The notes: generated from the letters alone by a model not told the origin. A stretch of 64,000 bases of DNA from Platanthera guangdongensis (GCA_039583875.1 CM077151.1:111246609-111310608), one strand, 5' to 3'; shown: positions 32,616 through 45,415, counted from the first letter of the stretch. Numbers and translations are program-made.

Positions 32616-34720
32616 ATGGCACAGTACAAGGAATTTGCAAGCACCAGACCTCCTATTTGCAACTTGCAAAAGTTTGGAATCTGGAAGGCAAGAATCAGGT
32701 TTTATATGAATTCTATTGATGAAGACATTTTTGCTTCTATCTTAACATGAGTACCTCCACCACCAACTGCCCCTGCAAGTACTTCCACAAACATGACTGT
32801 AGTACCTCCTCCAGACTACAATGATGCATACAAGAAAGCAAAGATTACTGATGCAAGAGCCATGAACATACTGCCACAAACAATGTCTGATGACATATTT
32901 CAGAAAGTAGTTGAATGTGAATCAGCTAAGGCCATCTGGGATTCCTTAAACTAGATGGTTGCAGGATCAGCAGATGAAAGGAAGGACAGGAAAGCTCATC
33001 TCATCTCCCAGTATGAGAATTTTAAAAAGGAAGAAACTGAGCAAGTTTCTGAGATGTACAATAGACTCAGTCTCATTGTTAATGAGCTGAAAACACTTGA
33101 CAAAGACATCTCAGTCACAGAAATAAATGACAAGATTCTCATGTGCTTCCCCAGCTCATGGGACTCTAGAATATGGCCTATCAGAGAGACCAGAAATACA
33201 CATGAGATGACTACAGAATCAGTCTTAGGAAAGCTGAAATCCTATGAACAGCTACTGAAAATAAGAGAAGCTAAGCAACAAAAGACTGCTACACCAACTA
33301 GGAAGGAGCAGAATATAGCTTCAAAGCTTCAGAAGAATCAGAGACTTCTCCATCAAATGGAGAATTGATGAGTCTCTTTGCAAAGAGATTCTTCAAGATG
33401 GGGAGAAAAGAATTCAGAAGGAAATCATCAAGGAGTGATGATAAACCAAGGTATGACAAAACCCCTTCTAAAGAGATTATCTGTTTTGGTTGCAGGAAAC
33501 CTGGACATATTCTTCCAGAATGTCCAGAAAACAAGCATAAGGAAAGGAGAAAAGAGAAAGACTCCAAGAAGCACTCTAGCAAACCATCCTCCTACAAGCA
33601 CAAGAAGAAAGAGAGAGGGTTTGTTGCAGAAACATGGAGCGACACTGAAGAATCATCTTCCTCCAGCTCTAGTGAAGATGAAGAGGAAGCAAAGGCCAAA
33701 GAAATCTGCTTAATGGCCATCAATGCTTCAGGGCATGTCTCAGAAGAAGAAGAATCTGAAGAATGTTCAGATTGTGATCAGGTATTGGAAGAATTCGACT
33801 TTACTTCTAAAGATTTTAAAAATGACTTTAAATCTATGTGTAGTGATCTGATTAGATCTGAGAAGGAAATCAAACTTCTCAGAGATAGACAATTTAATTA
33901 TGATAGCTTAGTATCAGAAAACATTAAATTGAAAAATGAAATAGACATGTATAGTGAACAAATCACGTTTCTGAAAGTTGAATTAAGTAAAGAAAAACAA
34001 CTAGAGGAATCACTGAATGGAAGAAGCAAACAGCTAGTAGAAATTACCAGCACACTTAATGATAGACTTAATAGAAGTAAGTTAGGATTAGGTGCATCAT
34101 CCAGTGAACCACCAATTATTAAGACCACCTTTCATAACCTATAAAGTTTATTTCAGATAAAGGTAAGAAGAATACAGAACAAATTAAAACAGCTAACAAA
34201 GTTTTAAAACAAGTTGAGATAAATAAAGAAAAACAAAAGGCTAAGTCTGAACAAAAATCATCGAACCAAGATCGACGATCTCAGCATTATGCGTCGAACG
34301 ACGATCGACGATCTGTGAACCCAGAGCTTGAGCCTAAACACTCTGCAAATGGGGATCAACGATATCATTATGTATCGTCGAACAGAGATTGACGATCGTT
34401 GAACCCAGATAATAGACACTATTATTCTGAGAACCAAGATCGATGATATCAATGCTGGTCGTCGAATGCAGATCGACGATCTAAACTAAAATCGTCGAAC
34501 TCAAAACAGTTCTATCAAAACTATAATTTCAACATAAATTCCATAAGAATTCTAACCTTAAACCTTTCAATCCCTTAACTAACTGGATAATCCCACCAAG
34601 AAGACATCATCCTAAAGGTTATAAGAATCAACCTGAATGTTCTTACATTTCCAGTTACAGTTATGTAAATCACCAAGGACCCAAGGTCACTTGGGTCAAA
34701 AATAATTAGCTATTTTGTTT
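32616..34720 (+). pseudogene. Copia gag with CCHC knuckle, coiled coil and a 28-residue repeat
   Basis: ATG at 32616 (MAQYKEFASTRPP...), about 95 bp after the PBS. The N-terminal Copia gag domain (UBN2-like) runs to about 33370 and is broken by TGA at 32748-32750 and TAG at 32952-32954. After a frame change near 33330 comes the RNA-binding knuckle CFGCRKPGHILPEC (about 33480), Ser/Glu-rich and acidic segments, and a coiled coil (about 33850-34090). A second frame change near 34140 leads into a Lys/Gln-rich stretch and the SSN-x-DRRS repeats. The shell protein would bind and package element RNA. The stops in the repeats (two TGA) sit where Arg codons occur in sister units. Confidence 0.82.
34252..34510 (+). 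repeat. 84-bp (28-residue) tandem repeat in the gag C-terminus
   Basis: About 2.7 units of 28 codons, each with two NxDRRS-type cores (N-Q-D-R-R-S, N-D-D-R-R-S, N-R-D-stop-R-S, N-A-D-R-R-S). At DNA level they are TCGTCGAAC...GATCGACGATC, the same TCGA words as in the LTR. Confidence 0.75.
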
Positions 34721-37700
34721 CCTTGCAGATAAAGACCTATCCTACCATACAGGATAAGTGGTATTTGGATAGTGGGTGTTCCAAGCACATGACAGGAAAT
34801 AAGGCCAATCTAAGTAACTATAAGGCAAAGCTAGGACCAAAGGTTATATTTGGAGACTCAAGCTTTGGTCAGACAGAAGGCTATGGAGAATTTACACTTG
34901 GAGCTGTCACTTTCAGGAAAGTGGCACATGTAAGTGGGCTGAAACATAACTTGATATCCATAGGATAGCTATGTGATGCAGGTTATGAGGTATGTTTTAC
35001 TGAATCTAAATGCAATATTTCTCTAAACAGCATTACTGTGTTATCAGGTATTAGGTTAGGCAATATCTATTTAGTTGATTTTAATTCTGCTTGTTCAGAA
35101 ATCTGTTTATTTAACCAGGTTAGCAATAATAATACTTTGTGGCACAAAAGGCTAGGACATGTAAATCTAAGAAACATTGCTAGGTTATCTAGGGACAACC
35201 TTGTTAGAGGATTTCCCTCTTGCCCCTACAAGAAGGAAAGCCTTTGCAAGGCTTGTCAAGAAGGCAAGCAAACTAAAAATAGTTTTAAATCAGTTAATAA
35301 GAGTGATTCACCTAGGATTTTGTATCTGCTTCATTTGGACCTTTTTGGACCAATTGTTGTACAAAGCCTGGGAGGGAAGTCCTATACTTTAGTTATTGTA
35401 GATGACTTCTCTAGGTTCTCTTGGGTTTTCTTCTTGAGAAACAAGTCTGATAATTTCAAAGTTCTCACAGACTTTCTAAAATGCATAAATCTTGAGTACT
35501 CTACTCCAGTTGCATTGATCAGAAGTGATCATGGCACTGAGTTTGAATCTCTTCCTATGCAAGAATTCTGTGAGAAAGAAGGTATCAGGCACTGCTTCTC
35601 TGCTCCCAGAACTCCTCAACAAAATTGGGTAGTTGAAAGGAAAAAACAGAACACTCATTAAAACTGCAGGTACATTGCTTGTTGATGCTTACATGCCTCT
35701 ATCCTACTGGGCAGAAGCTGTAAGCACAGCAAATTATGTCCTGAATAGAAGTTTGATACATAAACTTAATGGCAAGACTCCCTATGAATTACTCAAAGGG
35801 AAGAAACCTAAAATAGACTACTTTAGAATTTTTGGTTGTATCAGTTATATACATAACAACAACAAAGATTATCTTAGAAAGTTTGAAGCCAAAGCTACAA
35901 TGGGAAACTTTCTAGGATATTCCCAAGTTAGCAAGGCATATAGTGTTCTCAATAAATCTTCCTTGAAAATTGAAGAGTCAATACATGTTACACTTGATGA
36001 AGCTAATATGTTTTACAAGGAGAAGGAAGCTTCTACCAGTGATCATCTGCAGGTACCAAGTCTATGTAAAAAGCTGGATGACTTAAATCTCACCCAGAAG
36101 GTGATATCTTATCCCTCACCACAAGCAAATGAAGACAGTGAAGAAGACTCTATGGAAGAAACTGAACTTCCTCCAACAGCAGAAGTAATTCCACAAGAGG
36201 AATTCACTCCAATTATTGTTGCTGAACCAACTCCACCATCTGATTTTGTCACACTTAGGGATCACCCTAGATCCCAAGTAATTGGAGACATATCAACAGG
36301 TGTACAGACAAGGCATCAACTCAACCATGATGTGATGCATGCCTGTTTTCTCTCTCAAATTGAGCCTCAATCCATAACTGATGCTGAGCAAGATCCCCAT
36401 TGGATCATTGCAATGCAAGAGGAACTAAACCAATTTGAAAGATGTAGAGTTTGGGACTTGGTTCCAAGGCCTAAAGGCTATCCAGTAATTGTAACTAAGT
36501 GGGTTTTCAGGAATAAGCTTGATGCCCAAGGTGTGATTGTGAGGAACAAGGCTATGCTTGTTGCTCAAGGATATATGCAAGAGGAAGAAATTGACTATGA
36601 TCAGACCTTTGCTCCAGTTGCCAGGCTAGAAGCTATAAGGATTTTATGGCCTATGCTGCTTTCAAAAAGTTCACAGTTTATTAGATGGATGTCAAAAGTG
36701 CTTTTCTAAATGGAGTACTACAAGAAGAGGTTTATGTAGAACAACCTCCAGGTTTTGTTTCTCCAACTTCCCCCTCTCATGTTTTCAAACTGCATAAGGC
36801 TCTCCAAGAGCTTGGTATGAGACCTTAGCCAGCATTCTTTTAGGGCATGGTTTTTCTAGAGGCATGGTAGATAAAACTCTTTTTTACAAAATTGCATCAT
36901 GAAAAAATATTATTAGTACAAATATATATAGATGATATTATATTTGGTTCTACTGATCCCAAATTGTGCAAGAGATTTTCTAATCTAATGCATTCCAAAT
37001 TTGAGATGAGCAGCATGGGAGAGTTATCTTATTTCCTTGGTCTCCAAGTGAAACAATCTCCTAATGGTATCTTCATTTCCTAATCTAAATATGCTAATGA
37101 GCTTATTAAGAAGTTTGGGATGGCTGATGCATCTTCTATGAAGACTCCCATGGCTGCCAATGTTGTATGAGACACTGATGAACATGGAAAACCTGTTGAT
37201 CAGACCAGGTATAGCGCTATTGTTGGATCCCTATTATATCTAACAGCAAGCAGACCAGATATCATGTTTGCTACATGTTTATGTGCTAGGTTCCAGGTGA
37301 ACCCTAAAGAATCTCATCTTATTTTCATAAAAAAGATTTTAAGATATATAAAGGGTTGTCCTAATCTAGGACTCTGGTATCCCATAGAGTCAGGATTTGA
37401 GTTGACTGGATTTTCAGATGCTGACTATGCTGGATGCAGAGTGGACAGAAAGAGCACTTCAGGAACTTGCCAGTTCTTGGGTGATAGACTTGTGTCCTCG
37501 TTTTGCAAGAAGCAAACCTCTGTATCAACATCTACTGCTGAAGCTGAATATATGGCTGCTGGCAGTTGCTGTTCACAGATTTTGTGGATACAAAACCAAC
37601 TCTTAGATTATGGTTTCAATCTAAATAATTCAACCATTTTCTGTGATAATACTAGTGTTATATCTATATCACATAATCCAGTACATCATTCTAAAACAAA

Positions 37701-37872
37701 ACATATAGATATAAGACATCATTTCATTAGAGATAATGTATACAAAAAGAAAATTAATCTAGACTTTATCTCCACTGATTTTCAAAGAGCAGATATTTTC
37801 ACCAAACCCCTTGATGAAAAGAAGCACCTGTTCTTCCTGAATCAGCTTGGAATGATCAATGGGAAGGATTAA
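34721..37872 (+). pseudogene. Copia pol: protease, integrase, reverse transcriptase, RNase H
   Basis: Protease WYLDSGCSKHMTG (about 34759); TAG at 34966-34968 interrupts ISIG-LCDAGYEV; pre-integrase LWHKRLGH (about 35140) and C-x2-C of the finger; integrase DDE blocks DLFGPI, RSDHGTEF, PQQNWVVERK (NW where NG is usual). A frameshift near 35640 leads to the integrase tail and RT (WVFRNKLDAQG; APVARLEAIR). A further shift near 36640 is followed by the catalytic YIDDIIFGST (about 36928) and LGLQV. RNase H is open from 37264 to 37872 with FSDADYAGC, STSTAEAEYMA, DN and RHHFIRD, all well preserved. The protein set would process gag, copy RNA and integrate cDNA; it is inactive here. Confidence 0.88.
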
Positions 37873-38379
37873 TTTAATTTTTATCTTCTATTTTTAGATC
37901 TGTTCCTAAATCTGTTTCATATTATATTTTCCCTTTGCCCTTGATCTCTTCTCTCTTGAGTCTACAGATCTTCCTCAACAAATGACTACTCCCTTTCTGC
38001 TTCCCTTTCTGCTTCCTCTGTCCCTTCTTCATCTAGGGGCCTGCTTCCAGTTTTCACTGAAACCAAACAGGGGGAGGTGTCCAATGAAGATGTAGCAGGT
38101 TCAGCCTCAGCAGACCTTCAAGCTCAGTCTCCTCCAGCAATACAGGAAGAAGAAGTGTTTCAGAAATTTTGTGCAGATATATATGAACAATGAAGCTGCA
38201 ACAGTTCCAGCAGCAGCAGCAATTCCAAAAATAGCAGAAGCAGATTATGATGATACAGATTGTAATGACACAGGTTTGGGCAAGGTTCAACATCAACAAT
38301 AGCAGAAGCAAATGCTCCAGTTTTTTTCCTTATTGCTTTGTATTTTCTTTGTGTTATGTAAATAGTGCCCTCACCCAAA
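37873..38379 (+). other. Copia post-pol region
   Basis: Noncoding or badly decayed. One frame (about 38037-38190) reads acidic and Gln/Glu/Ala-rich (EEEVFQKFCADIYEQ), similar in style to the tail of the ORF at 2-967, so it may be the stub of a post-pol ORF. No envelope-like features. Confidence 0.45.
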
Positions 38380-38390
38380 TAGGAGGAGAT
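38380..38390 (+). other. Polypurine tract of the Copia element
   Basis: TAGGAGGAGAT lies immediately before the 3' LTR start at 38391. Confidence 0.8.
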
Positions 38391-40050
38391 TGTGGGAACC
38401 CTAGTTCTTATTTGGGTAAGTATCACTATTAGGTTTGCTTAGACTGACCCAAAATGTATAGTCAGGGTCATAGGTTTATTTCTTTAGTCTAGGCCAAGAG
38501 TCAACATCACATGGATCATTCTACAACAGCCTGTCAGAGACTCAAGCAGTTGTGTCGACACAGACAATATCAGTCGACAATAGAATAAGTTGTGTCGACA
38601 CCCAGAAGGAGTTGTGTCGACACACAGAAAGGTTGTGTCGACACCCAGAAGGATTTGTGTCGACACACAGAAATGCTGTGTCGACACCCAGAAGATTTGT
38701 GTCGACACACAGACTATCAGTCGACACAGATAATATTAGTCGACACTAGCTCAGTCGACACAAGAAGGATTTGTGTCGACATAGTTCACAAATTATTAGT
38801 TGATAGTATCAGTCTACACTAGAAGGACTTGTGTCGATACCCAGAACCATCTGTAGACATAGTTCACAGAAGTTGTTTGAGAAGGATAAGTCAAATTCTC
38901 AGGTCGACGAATCAAGTTCTCAGGTCGACGATTTTTGGCTTCTTCAGTATGACATTCCAGAAAATATTCTAAGTCCAGAAACAATTCTCAGCTCGACGAA
39001 TAGAAGGTATCTGATCGACGAACACAGGAACTCAGCTCGACGATCGTCGATCTCCCATCGACGATATGCAAATATATTCTGATAATTAATGCTGACATTC
39101 TCAAGGCTAATAGTCGTATCTCATAAAACATTAATTATGGTATTCACAGAATATTTTGTCAAGACAGTTACGGAAGTGCATTTATGATTGCCAGCCATTC
39201 TACCCGTTTGGGCTCCTAAATTCTTGCAGAGAATTAAGTACTGTCTGGGAATTCAAATTCAGGCCGTTAGTCTTTCCAAATATACAGAGAACTTAAAAAG
39301 ATAGAAACAAGAAGAATCAAATACAGTGATACAAAAAAAATATAGTCAGTCAGAAATTCAATCCTTTTGCTCTCAAGGATTCTTGCTTTTGCCAAAAAAA
39401 AACAAGGAAGAAGAAGAACTTGTTGAACACAAAAATCTCTCTAGTCTTCTTCCTTCATCAGGCTTCAACAATCTACAGAGAGCTTGAATCAACATCAATC
39501 TGAAGACCTACACCCTGGACAAAGCTTCCATCTTCCTGAAACTACTCAATATCTTAGGGGGAGCTTTGGCATCATCAAATCCACATAGTCTTCTCATTGT
39601 GTTTGAGAAAGAGAAGACTATCATCAACTTTTTCTTTAACCTCTCGTGTACAGGGTTCTTACTCCTTTCAAAAGTAAACTCCTTGGTGATAGGGCACCTG
39701 ATCAAAAACATATTAGTTTTTAGGCACCTGATCAAAAGCCTGAAGGGTTTCTAGATCTACCTGAAGCAGAACTTGTGGTGACAGGGCACCTGATCAAAAA
39801 CATGAGTGGATTCCTACTAGGGTGGTAGAAGAGTGGATGTACCCAGATTTGGGGAACCACTATAAAATTTCTTGGTCATCTGGATTGCCTTGTGTTTTCT
39901 TTGTGCTTTTTGCTGTGATGGTTTCTTGCTTTTACCTTTTCATATAAGTACCTATATTTCAATTCCGCAATATATATCTAAACAAATATTTTATATACTT
40001 TATTCACCCCACCCCCCTTTAGAGTAAACTGTATCTATCCTTCACTTTCA
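38391..40050 (+). repeat. Copia 3' LTR
   Basis: Starts TGTGGGAACCC and ends TCACTTTCA. Collinear with 30833-32519, including the palindrome array (from 38551), the TCGACGA cluster and the CACCTGATCAAAA repeats near 39690-39800. Confidence 0.93.
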
Positions 40051-40055
40051 CAGGT
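40051..40055. other. Target-site duplication CAGGT, right flank of the Copia element
   Basis: Matches 30828-30832. Joining the flanks restores the chromovirus II RNase H-integrase linker in frame. Confidence 0.9.
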
Positions 40056-42015
40056 CATACTCCACCTCTGTCCAACACAATATCGCCCCGGCACTAGACT
40101 GCTTATCGACGCAGGAAATCTCTAATGCCTCCAAATCACGGACCAATCTCTCATCATGTACCGACAACCAACTGGCTTGCGCAGGAGCCCTGCGGCTCAA
40201 CGCATCTGCCACTGTGTTTCCTTTCCCAAGTACATAATGTATCTTGAAGGTATAGTCCCCCAAGAACTTCATCCACCTTCGCTGTCTCATGTTCAGATCC
40301 TTCTGATCTAGCAGGTATTTCAGGCTCTTATGGTCGGTGTATATATCGACCTTTACCCCGTACAGATAGTGCCTCCACATCTTTAGAGCAAATATCACGG
40401 CCGCTAACTCTAAGTCATGGATCGGATAATTCCTCTCATGAACCTTCAACTGTCGTGATCCATAGGCTATCACACACTCATGTTGTAGTAGAACACAGCC
40501 CAAACCACTGCCCGAAGCGTCACTATAAATCTTAAACCCTTCGGTTCCACTCGGCGAACATAAAATAGGTGTCGTGGTCAACCGCCTCTTCAACTCTTCA
40601 AAAGCCTGCTCACACTCCAGCGACCACACGAACTTTTGATATTCTCTTGTCAACGTCGTGAGTGGTAATGCTATCCGCGAGAAGTTCTCTACGAAGCGCC
40701 TGTAGTAGCCGGCAAGCCCCAGAAAGCTCCGAACTTCCGCCACTGTAGACAATACAGGTCACTCCCGTATCGCTGCTATCTTCGCCGGATCCACTTCTAT
40801 CCCTTCTCCACTAACAACATGACCAAGGAACACTACTGGGGATAACCAGAACTCACACTTGGAGAACTTAGCATACAACTGATTCCTCCTCAATGTCTCC
40901 AACACCATGTGTAGATGCTTGTAATGGTCCTCCTCACACTGCGAGTATACCAAGATATCATCGATAAAAACTATCACGAAATGATCCAGGTATTCTCTGA
41001 ACGTCCTGTTCATCAGATCCATAAACACGGATGACACATTGGTCAACCCAAACGTCATGACTGTGAACTCGTAATGCCCAAACCGCGTGCTAAACACTGT
41101 CTTTGGGATATCGCTTTCCCTTATCCTCAATTGGTAGTAGCCGAACTTCAGATCTAACTTCGAATATACAGTTGACCCAACCAATTGATAAAATAGATCG
41201 TCAATCCTGGGGATCGGATATTTATTCTTCTTTGTAAGCTTGTTCAACTCCTGATAGTCAATACAGAGGAGCAAGCTCCCATCCTTCTTCTTAACGAAAA
41301 GAACCGGTGTGCTCCAAGGCAACGAACTTGGACGCACATACCCTTGCTCCAACAACTCCTGCAGTTGCACCTTCAACTCCGCCATCTCTCGTGGCGTTAT
41401 CCGATACGGAGAGCGTGACACCGGTTTGGCACCCGGTACCAGCACAATGGTAAAATCAATCAACCGCTGAGGAGGGGCTCCTGGGAGATCATCTGGGAAC
41501 ACATCAGGATACTCGGACATAACTAGGATACTCTCCAGACTTGGCCTAGGAATTGAAACCTGCACGAAGGTGACAAACAGCTCTGCACCAGACCGAACTG
41601 CCTTAATCACTTGAAGGGCCGACATCAAAACTTTACCCGACCCTTTCATGCCCGCAAACGTAGTCTCCCGTTCAGTATGTAGTCCCAACTTAACCTTCTT
41701 TCGGTTGCAATCGATGTAAGCTCGCTGCTCCGAGAGCCAGTCCATACCAAAGATTACGTCGAACTCCACTAACGGTAGAACCAACACTCGCAAATCAAAC
41801 TCTTGGACCCCAATCCGAATCTTTACCACATAGAACTTATCTGCGCGCATTGAGCACCCATTGGGCAACAACACATCCAACTTGTCTTTTGCCATCGAGG
41901 AATGGACCCCGATGTGCGATATGAACCTTTCAGACAAGAAGGAATGTGATGCTCCCTTATGAAATAGGGCTCTCGCCGGATGATTGAGAATCAACACGAA
42001 GCCTAGCACCAACAA
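40056..42015 (-). pseudogene. Chromovirus II pol, 5' part: protease, RT, RNase H
   Basis: Protease region [13 protein letters not shown] (about 41965): the catalytic D-T-G is H-K-G, so it is dead. RT blocks: [26 protein letters not shown], and the catalytic [12 protein letters not shown] (about 40955). A TGA at 40759-40761 replaces the Trp seen in chromovirus III (QEWSVLSS). RNase [41 protein letters not shown]. After that the frame runs into the Copia target site; the rest is at 29394-30832. About 65% of residues match chromovirus III by eye in this part, so the two are related but distinct families. Confidence 0.9.
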
Positions 42016-42069
42016 ATATAAGCTAACATATAAAAAGGTAACAACTACATAAAGTTAAACTGCTATAAT

Positions 42070-43156
42070 TTAACTCATACATGTCACCACGTCAGCTTGT
42101 TTCAGGGCCTCTTGCAGACCAAGATTATAAACTCTAGGCTGGGCTGGAGCATGATGGGATGCGGTTGACTCCACCGCCTTCCCTTTCTCTTCATAGGTCG
42201 CTCCAGGCTTCCTCTCGGACTTTGCACGTCCGCTCCAACACTCACGAGCAAAGTGCCCTATGTTCCCACAGTTGTAGCAAGCTCCTGGAACTCGACTTGT
42301 CGTTGCCCCCGACGCAGCAGACGAAGGGGCTTAGTTCGAAGTCTTCTGCTTCTTGTTCCATCTGCGGAATCCTGACTTTGCATTTGGCACTTTGAACTCT
42401 GCCTTTTTTCCCCTAGGTCCTTCTTCTCTTAGACTTTCTTCACAACCTTTTCCAATGACCGTGCCAAATTGACCAAGTCTAGGAAGCCCTGCGCCTTAGG
42501 CCCAGCAAGGAGTAACTGTAGGTCGCCGCGTAGACCCTCATAAAATCGGTTGGTCTTCCTCTCTTCTTCCGTAAACATAGCACCAGCATATCGACCCAAC
42601 CGTGTAAACTCGTGGAGATACTCATCCACGTTTCGGGCTCCCTGAGTCAACCCAAGATACTGATTTTCCATCTCAAGCTTCTGAGCAGAGGATAGATATC
42701 TGGCCAAGAACAATCTTGAGAATTCCTCCATAGGCACATCAGTAAGCTGCCTTCCCACTAAGAGATGAAAGTCCAACTCATCCCACCACAGCCTCGCCTC
42801 ACCAGACAAAAGGAAGGCCGCTATGGTGGTCTTCTGCCACTCTTAAGTTAACGCGGCCGTCAAAACCTCTTTATCGTAGAGAGCCAATCCTCAGCTTGAG
42901 CTGGCGTTCCAACCCCATCGAACCTCGGAGGATTAAAGCCCATTACATGCTTGAGCTGTCTCTCCGTAGCCCTCCTCGGCTCTACCTGTTCCACTACCAA
43001 GCGCTCCACCACTCTCGGCTCTGACGCCCTAACCGGTTCTTGCTCATTCACAGGAGGTGCGTGATGCATTTTCCCTGCAGGTTGGGCATTTATCATGGCA
43101 AAAACTGCTTCAGCCATCAACCTGATGGTTTCCGCTGAAGGAGGTGTTGTAGTCAC
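42070..43156 (-). pseudogene. Chromovirus II gag
   Basis: ATG at 43156 (MTTTPPSAETIRLMAEAVFAM). Gag core: PRFDGVGTPAQAEDWLSTI, then a break near 42860-42810, then EARLWWDELDFHL...EEFSRLFLARYL...RFYEGLRGDLQ. It is followed by a Lys-rich linker, an intact zinc knuckle CYNCGNIGHFARECW (about 42285-42240) and a tail ending VYNLGLQEALKQADVVTCMS with TAA at 42070. It would bind element RNA. Stops lie near 42858, 42835 and 42332. Confidence 0.85.
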
Positions 43157-43433
43157 ATCCCTCTGTGCACTACTTTCCGCCGACTGCGGACGCTCCGATT
43201 GACCAGCACCGCTCCTAACTGCCTATAATAGCAAAGAACCTAGATTAGATGACACACAAATTGCTAAAAGTAATCATTAGAACACTCAGGTTCCATAAAA
43301 CAAGTGTATTTTTCATTCCTAATTGGACATTCATGGGTTCTTTTTGATGTTATAACGATGACGCGCACATGTGCTCAGCACCCCTTAAAACAATTCGCCC
43401 ACGAATTCATTTAAGTCTGACCGTAACCAGAAG

Positions 43434-43443
43434 TCTGATACCA
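43434..43443 (-). other. Primer-binding site (Met-type) of chromovirus II
   Basis: TGGTATCAGA on the minus strand, 3 nt from the end of the 5' LTR (43447). It identifies the right LTR as the 5' one. Confidence 0.85.
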
Positions 43444-43446
43444 AAT

Positions 43447-45415
43447 TGTAAAACCCCCATCCGTCGTATGGCATATAACAGAAGGTCCAGCTGAAACCCG
43501 ACGTCATATACCACGGACAGTCGGAAGGGTTACATATGAATAACCAAAATATCCAAGTAAGACTACTCATCGTAACACAGAGCATTCTAGCGGAAGCTTT
43601 TAAACAGTTGAAAGAACCCATAAATGTATCCAATAAACATGAATGTCCACCACCACTACAACTGGAATGAAAACAAATACACTGAAAGGTACACGGCCTT
43701 ATGGCCTTATAGAGGTTCACTTAATAATGTAATGTTTTCCATACATCGGCCCACAGGCCGGCCACACATGATAAAATAAAGTACAACTTTTCGCTTGGGC
43801 CTTCGATGGCCAGCTCAGCAACTTGGGCTCCAGCCCGCTATTTGGTACTTGGCTCCGCAGCACCTACAAGCAACATTCCACCGCACGGTGGCAAACAAAG
43901 CAACGGTCAACCAATGCCGACCAAATTATAACGACCCCTCCCCTAACTCGGGATGGCGGTTCTCCTTACCTGCAATTCATTAGCCCGGCTAAACAGTATA
44001 GTACAAACATACTTCATCACAGGTGTAGACTCGCACGGCCAAACACCCAGTGCACTCAGGGCACATTATCGGTGAATCCTGACACTTCAGCATCTTCACC
44101 ACCACCCCCGGGATGACAACAACATGAGCATTTTAGCCATTCTGACCACTATCTAAGGCTCCCGACTATGCCAATGGTCAGTCCCCTTTTCGGGTCTCTC
44201 GCACCGATCCACATAGCCCAGGTCCGATTTCACTTGCCCATTGCTCACAATGTGTAGTACACCTTAAGACGTATGCACTAGCCAAGATTCTCTCAGATCC
44301 TGACATTTCCAAACAATCATATAACCCAGTTATGTTCAAGGACGGTTCCCAGACCGCCAAGTTAGCAGAATAATGATTCCGCTCAATTTTCCGGGTGCGC
44401 CTTGGAGTTAATCCCCAAGAATCCCTGCTGTAATCTACCGCGTAGAAACCCGAAAAACCAAAGCACGGAGTCTTCTCCGGCAAATCATAACAAATGCAAC
44501 ATCACCGATCCAGACCAACATGTCCGGGTAGGCTTCACACACAATTCCTATGTCCGTACTTCGATTTTGGACTCTATATGCAACATAAGGGGGGATATTC
44601 CCGTCAACCCCAAGGAACACCGCACACTCGCCGCACACTCGCAGGAGCGGGTTTCCCTATGCAAAAAGGAAGAGAGCTTCACATGTTCAAGTAGAGAATC
44701 ATTACCCTTGTAGTACGTTTTTGCGCCATGGAAAATTACACGGATAAAAGCCTTCGCAACGGGATTTCCTCCACGGATCTGCTCTCGGTTCTCTAAACGG
44801 TGCTCCGATGCTCCGCCGGCGGCCAAAATCCTCCTCCTTCTTCCTCCTCTCTCTAACTCCTTGAAAGAGAGTGCTTAAGAGAGAAATGAGGAATTGACTT
44901 GTTATTTCTGACCTTAATAGAGCAGGAACTCATCTGGGCCATCAGATCTTAATTAAAGAAAATGGACGGCTCAGATCCGCACAAAAATCCCCAAATCTGG
45001 GCCGAACACGGCTTGGCACATGGCCGTGTCCCAGGCCACGTGCCTAGATCCAGGCACGATCGTCGAACACAGAGACTCACATGGGCTCAGACATGCCCGT
45101 GTCTCAATCGACACGCCCGTGTCGGAAACTGACATGCCCGTGTCCTGGGACCGTGTCACAGAAAACCTCCACGCCAACCGACACGACTCTTGGGAATACG
45201 GGTACTGACACGGGTAGGCACACACCCGTGTCAGATGACACGCCCGTGTCACTCTGCCGTGTTTCCTACCGTGTCCTTCTCTGGACACAGCCGGGCAATA
45301 GAGGGCTCCACACAGCCTTGGACACACCCGTGTCCCAGGCCGTGTACCCCTAACCAGGCACCAAAAATTCCCTTTTTGACGCGACCAGCTCGATTACGAT
45401 TTTCGGGGCGTTACA
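43447..45415 (-). repeat. Chromovirus II 5' LTR (right copy)
   Basis: TGTAAAACCCCC...GGGGCGTTACA on the plus strand, collinear with 27395-29337. The U3 part (44990-45360) has two perfect GACACGCCCGTGTC motifs and many CCGTGTC half words. Confidence 0.92.

Larger units (their letters stand above)
30833..40050 (+). mobile_element. SIRE-type Ty1/Copia element nested in chromovirus II
   Basis: A 9.2-kb element with LTRs of 1,687 and 1,660 bp, CAGGT target duplications, a Met-type PBS, gag with CCHC knuckle and coiled coil, pol in Copia order (PR-IN-RT-RNase H) and a PPT directly before the 3' LTR. The long gag with acidic/serine stretches and a long C-terminal extension fits the SIRE/Maximus group. 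The coding regions carry several stops and frameshifts. The LTRs differ at about 8 positions in the first ~155 bp (hand count). Confidence 0.93.
27395..45415 (-). mobile_element. Chromovirus II (Ty3/Gypsy), complete but decayed, split by a Copia insertion
   Basis: LTRs at 27395-29337 and 43447-45415; target duplication TACCA at 27390-27394 and 45416-45420; an initiator-Met-type PBS beside the right (5') LTR; and gag, protease, RT, RNase H, integrase and chromodomain reading leftward. Removing the nested Copia (9,218 bp plus its 5-bp duplication) leaves an 8.8-kb element. The LTRs differ at about 14 sites in the first ~145 bp (hand count), more than the LTRs of the Copia inside it, as expected. 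Confidence 0.93.
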
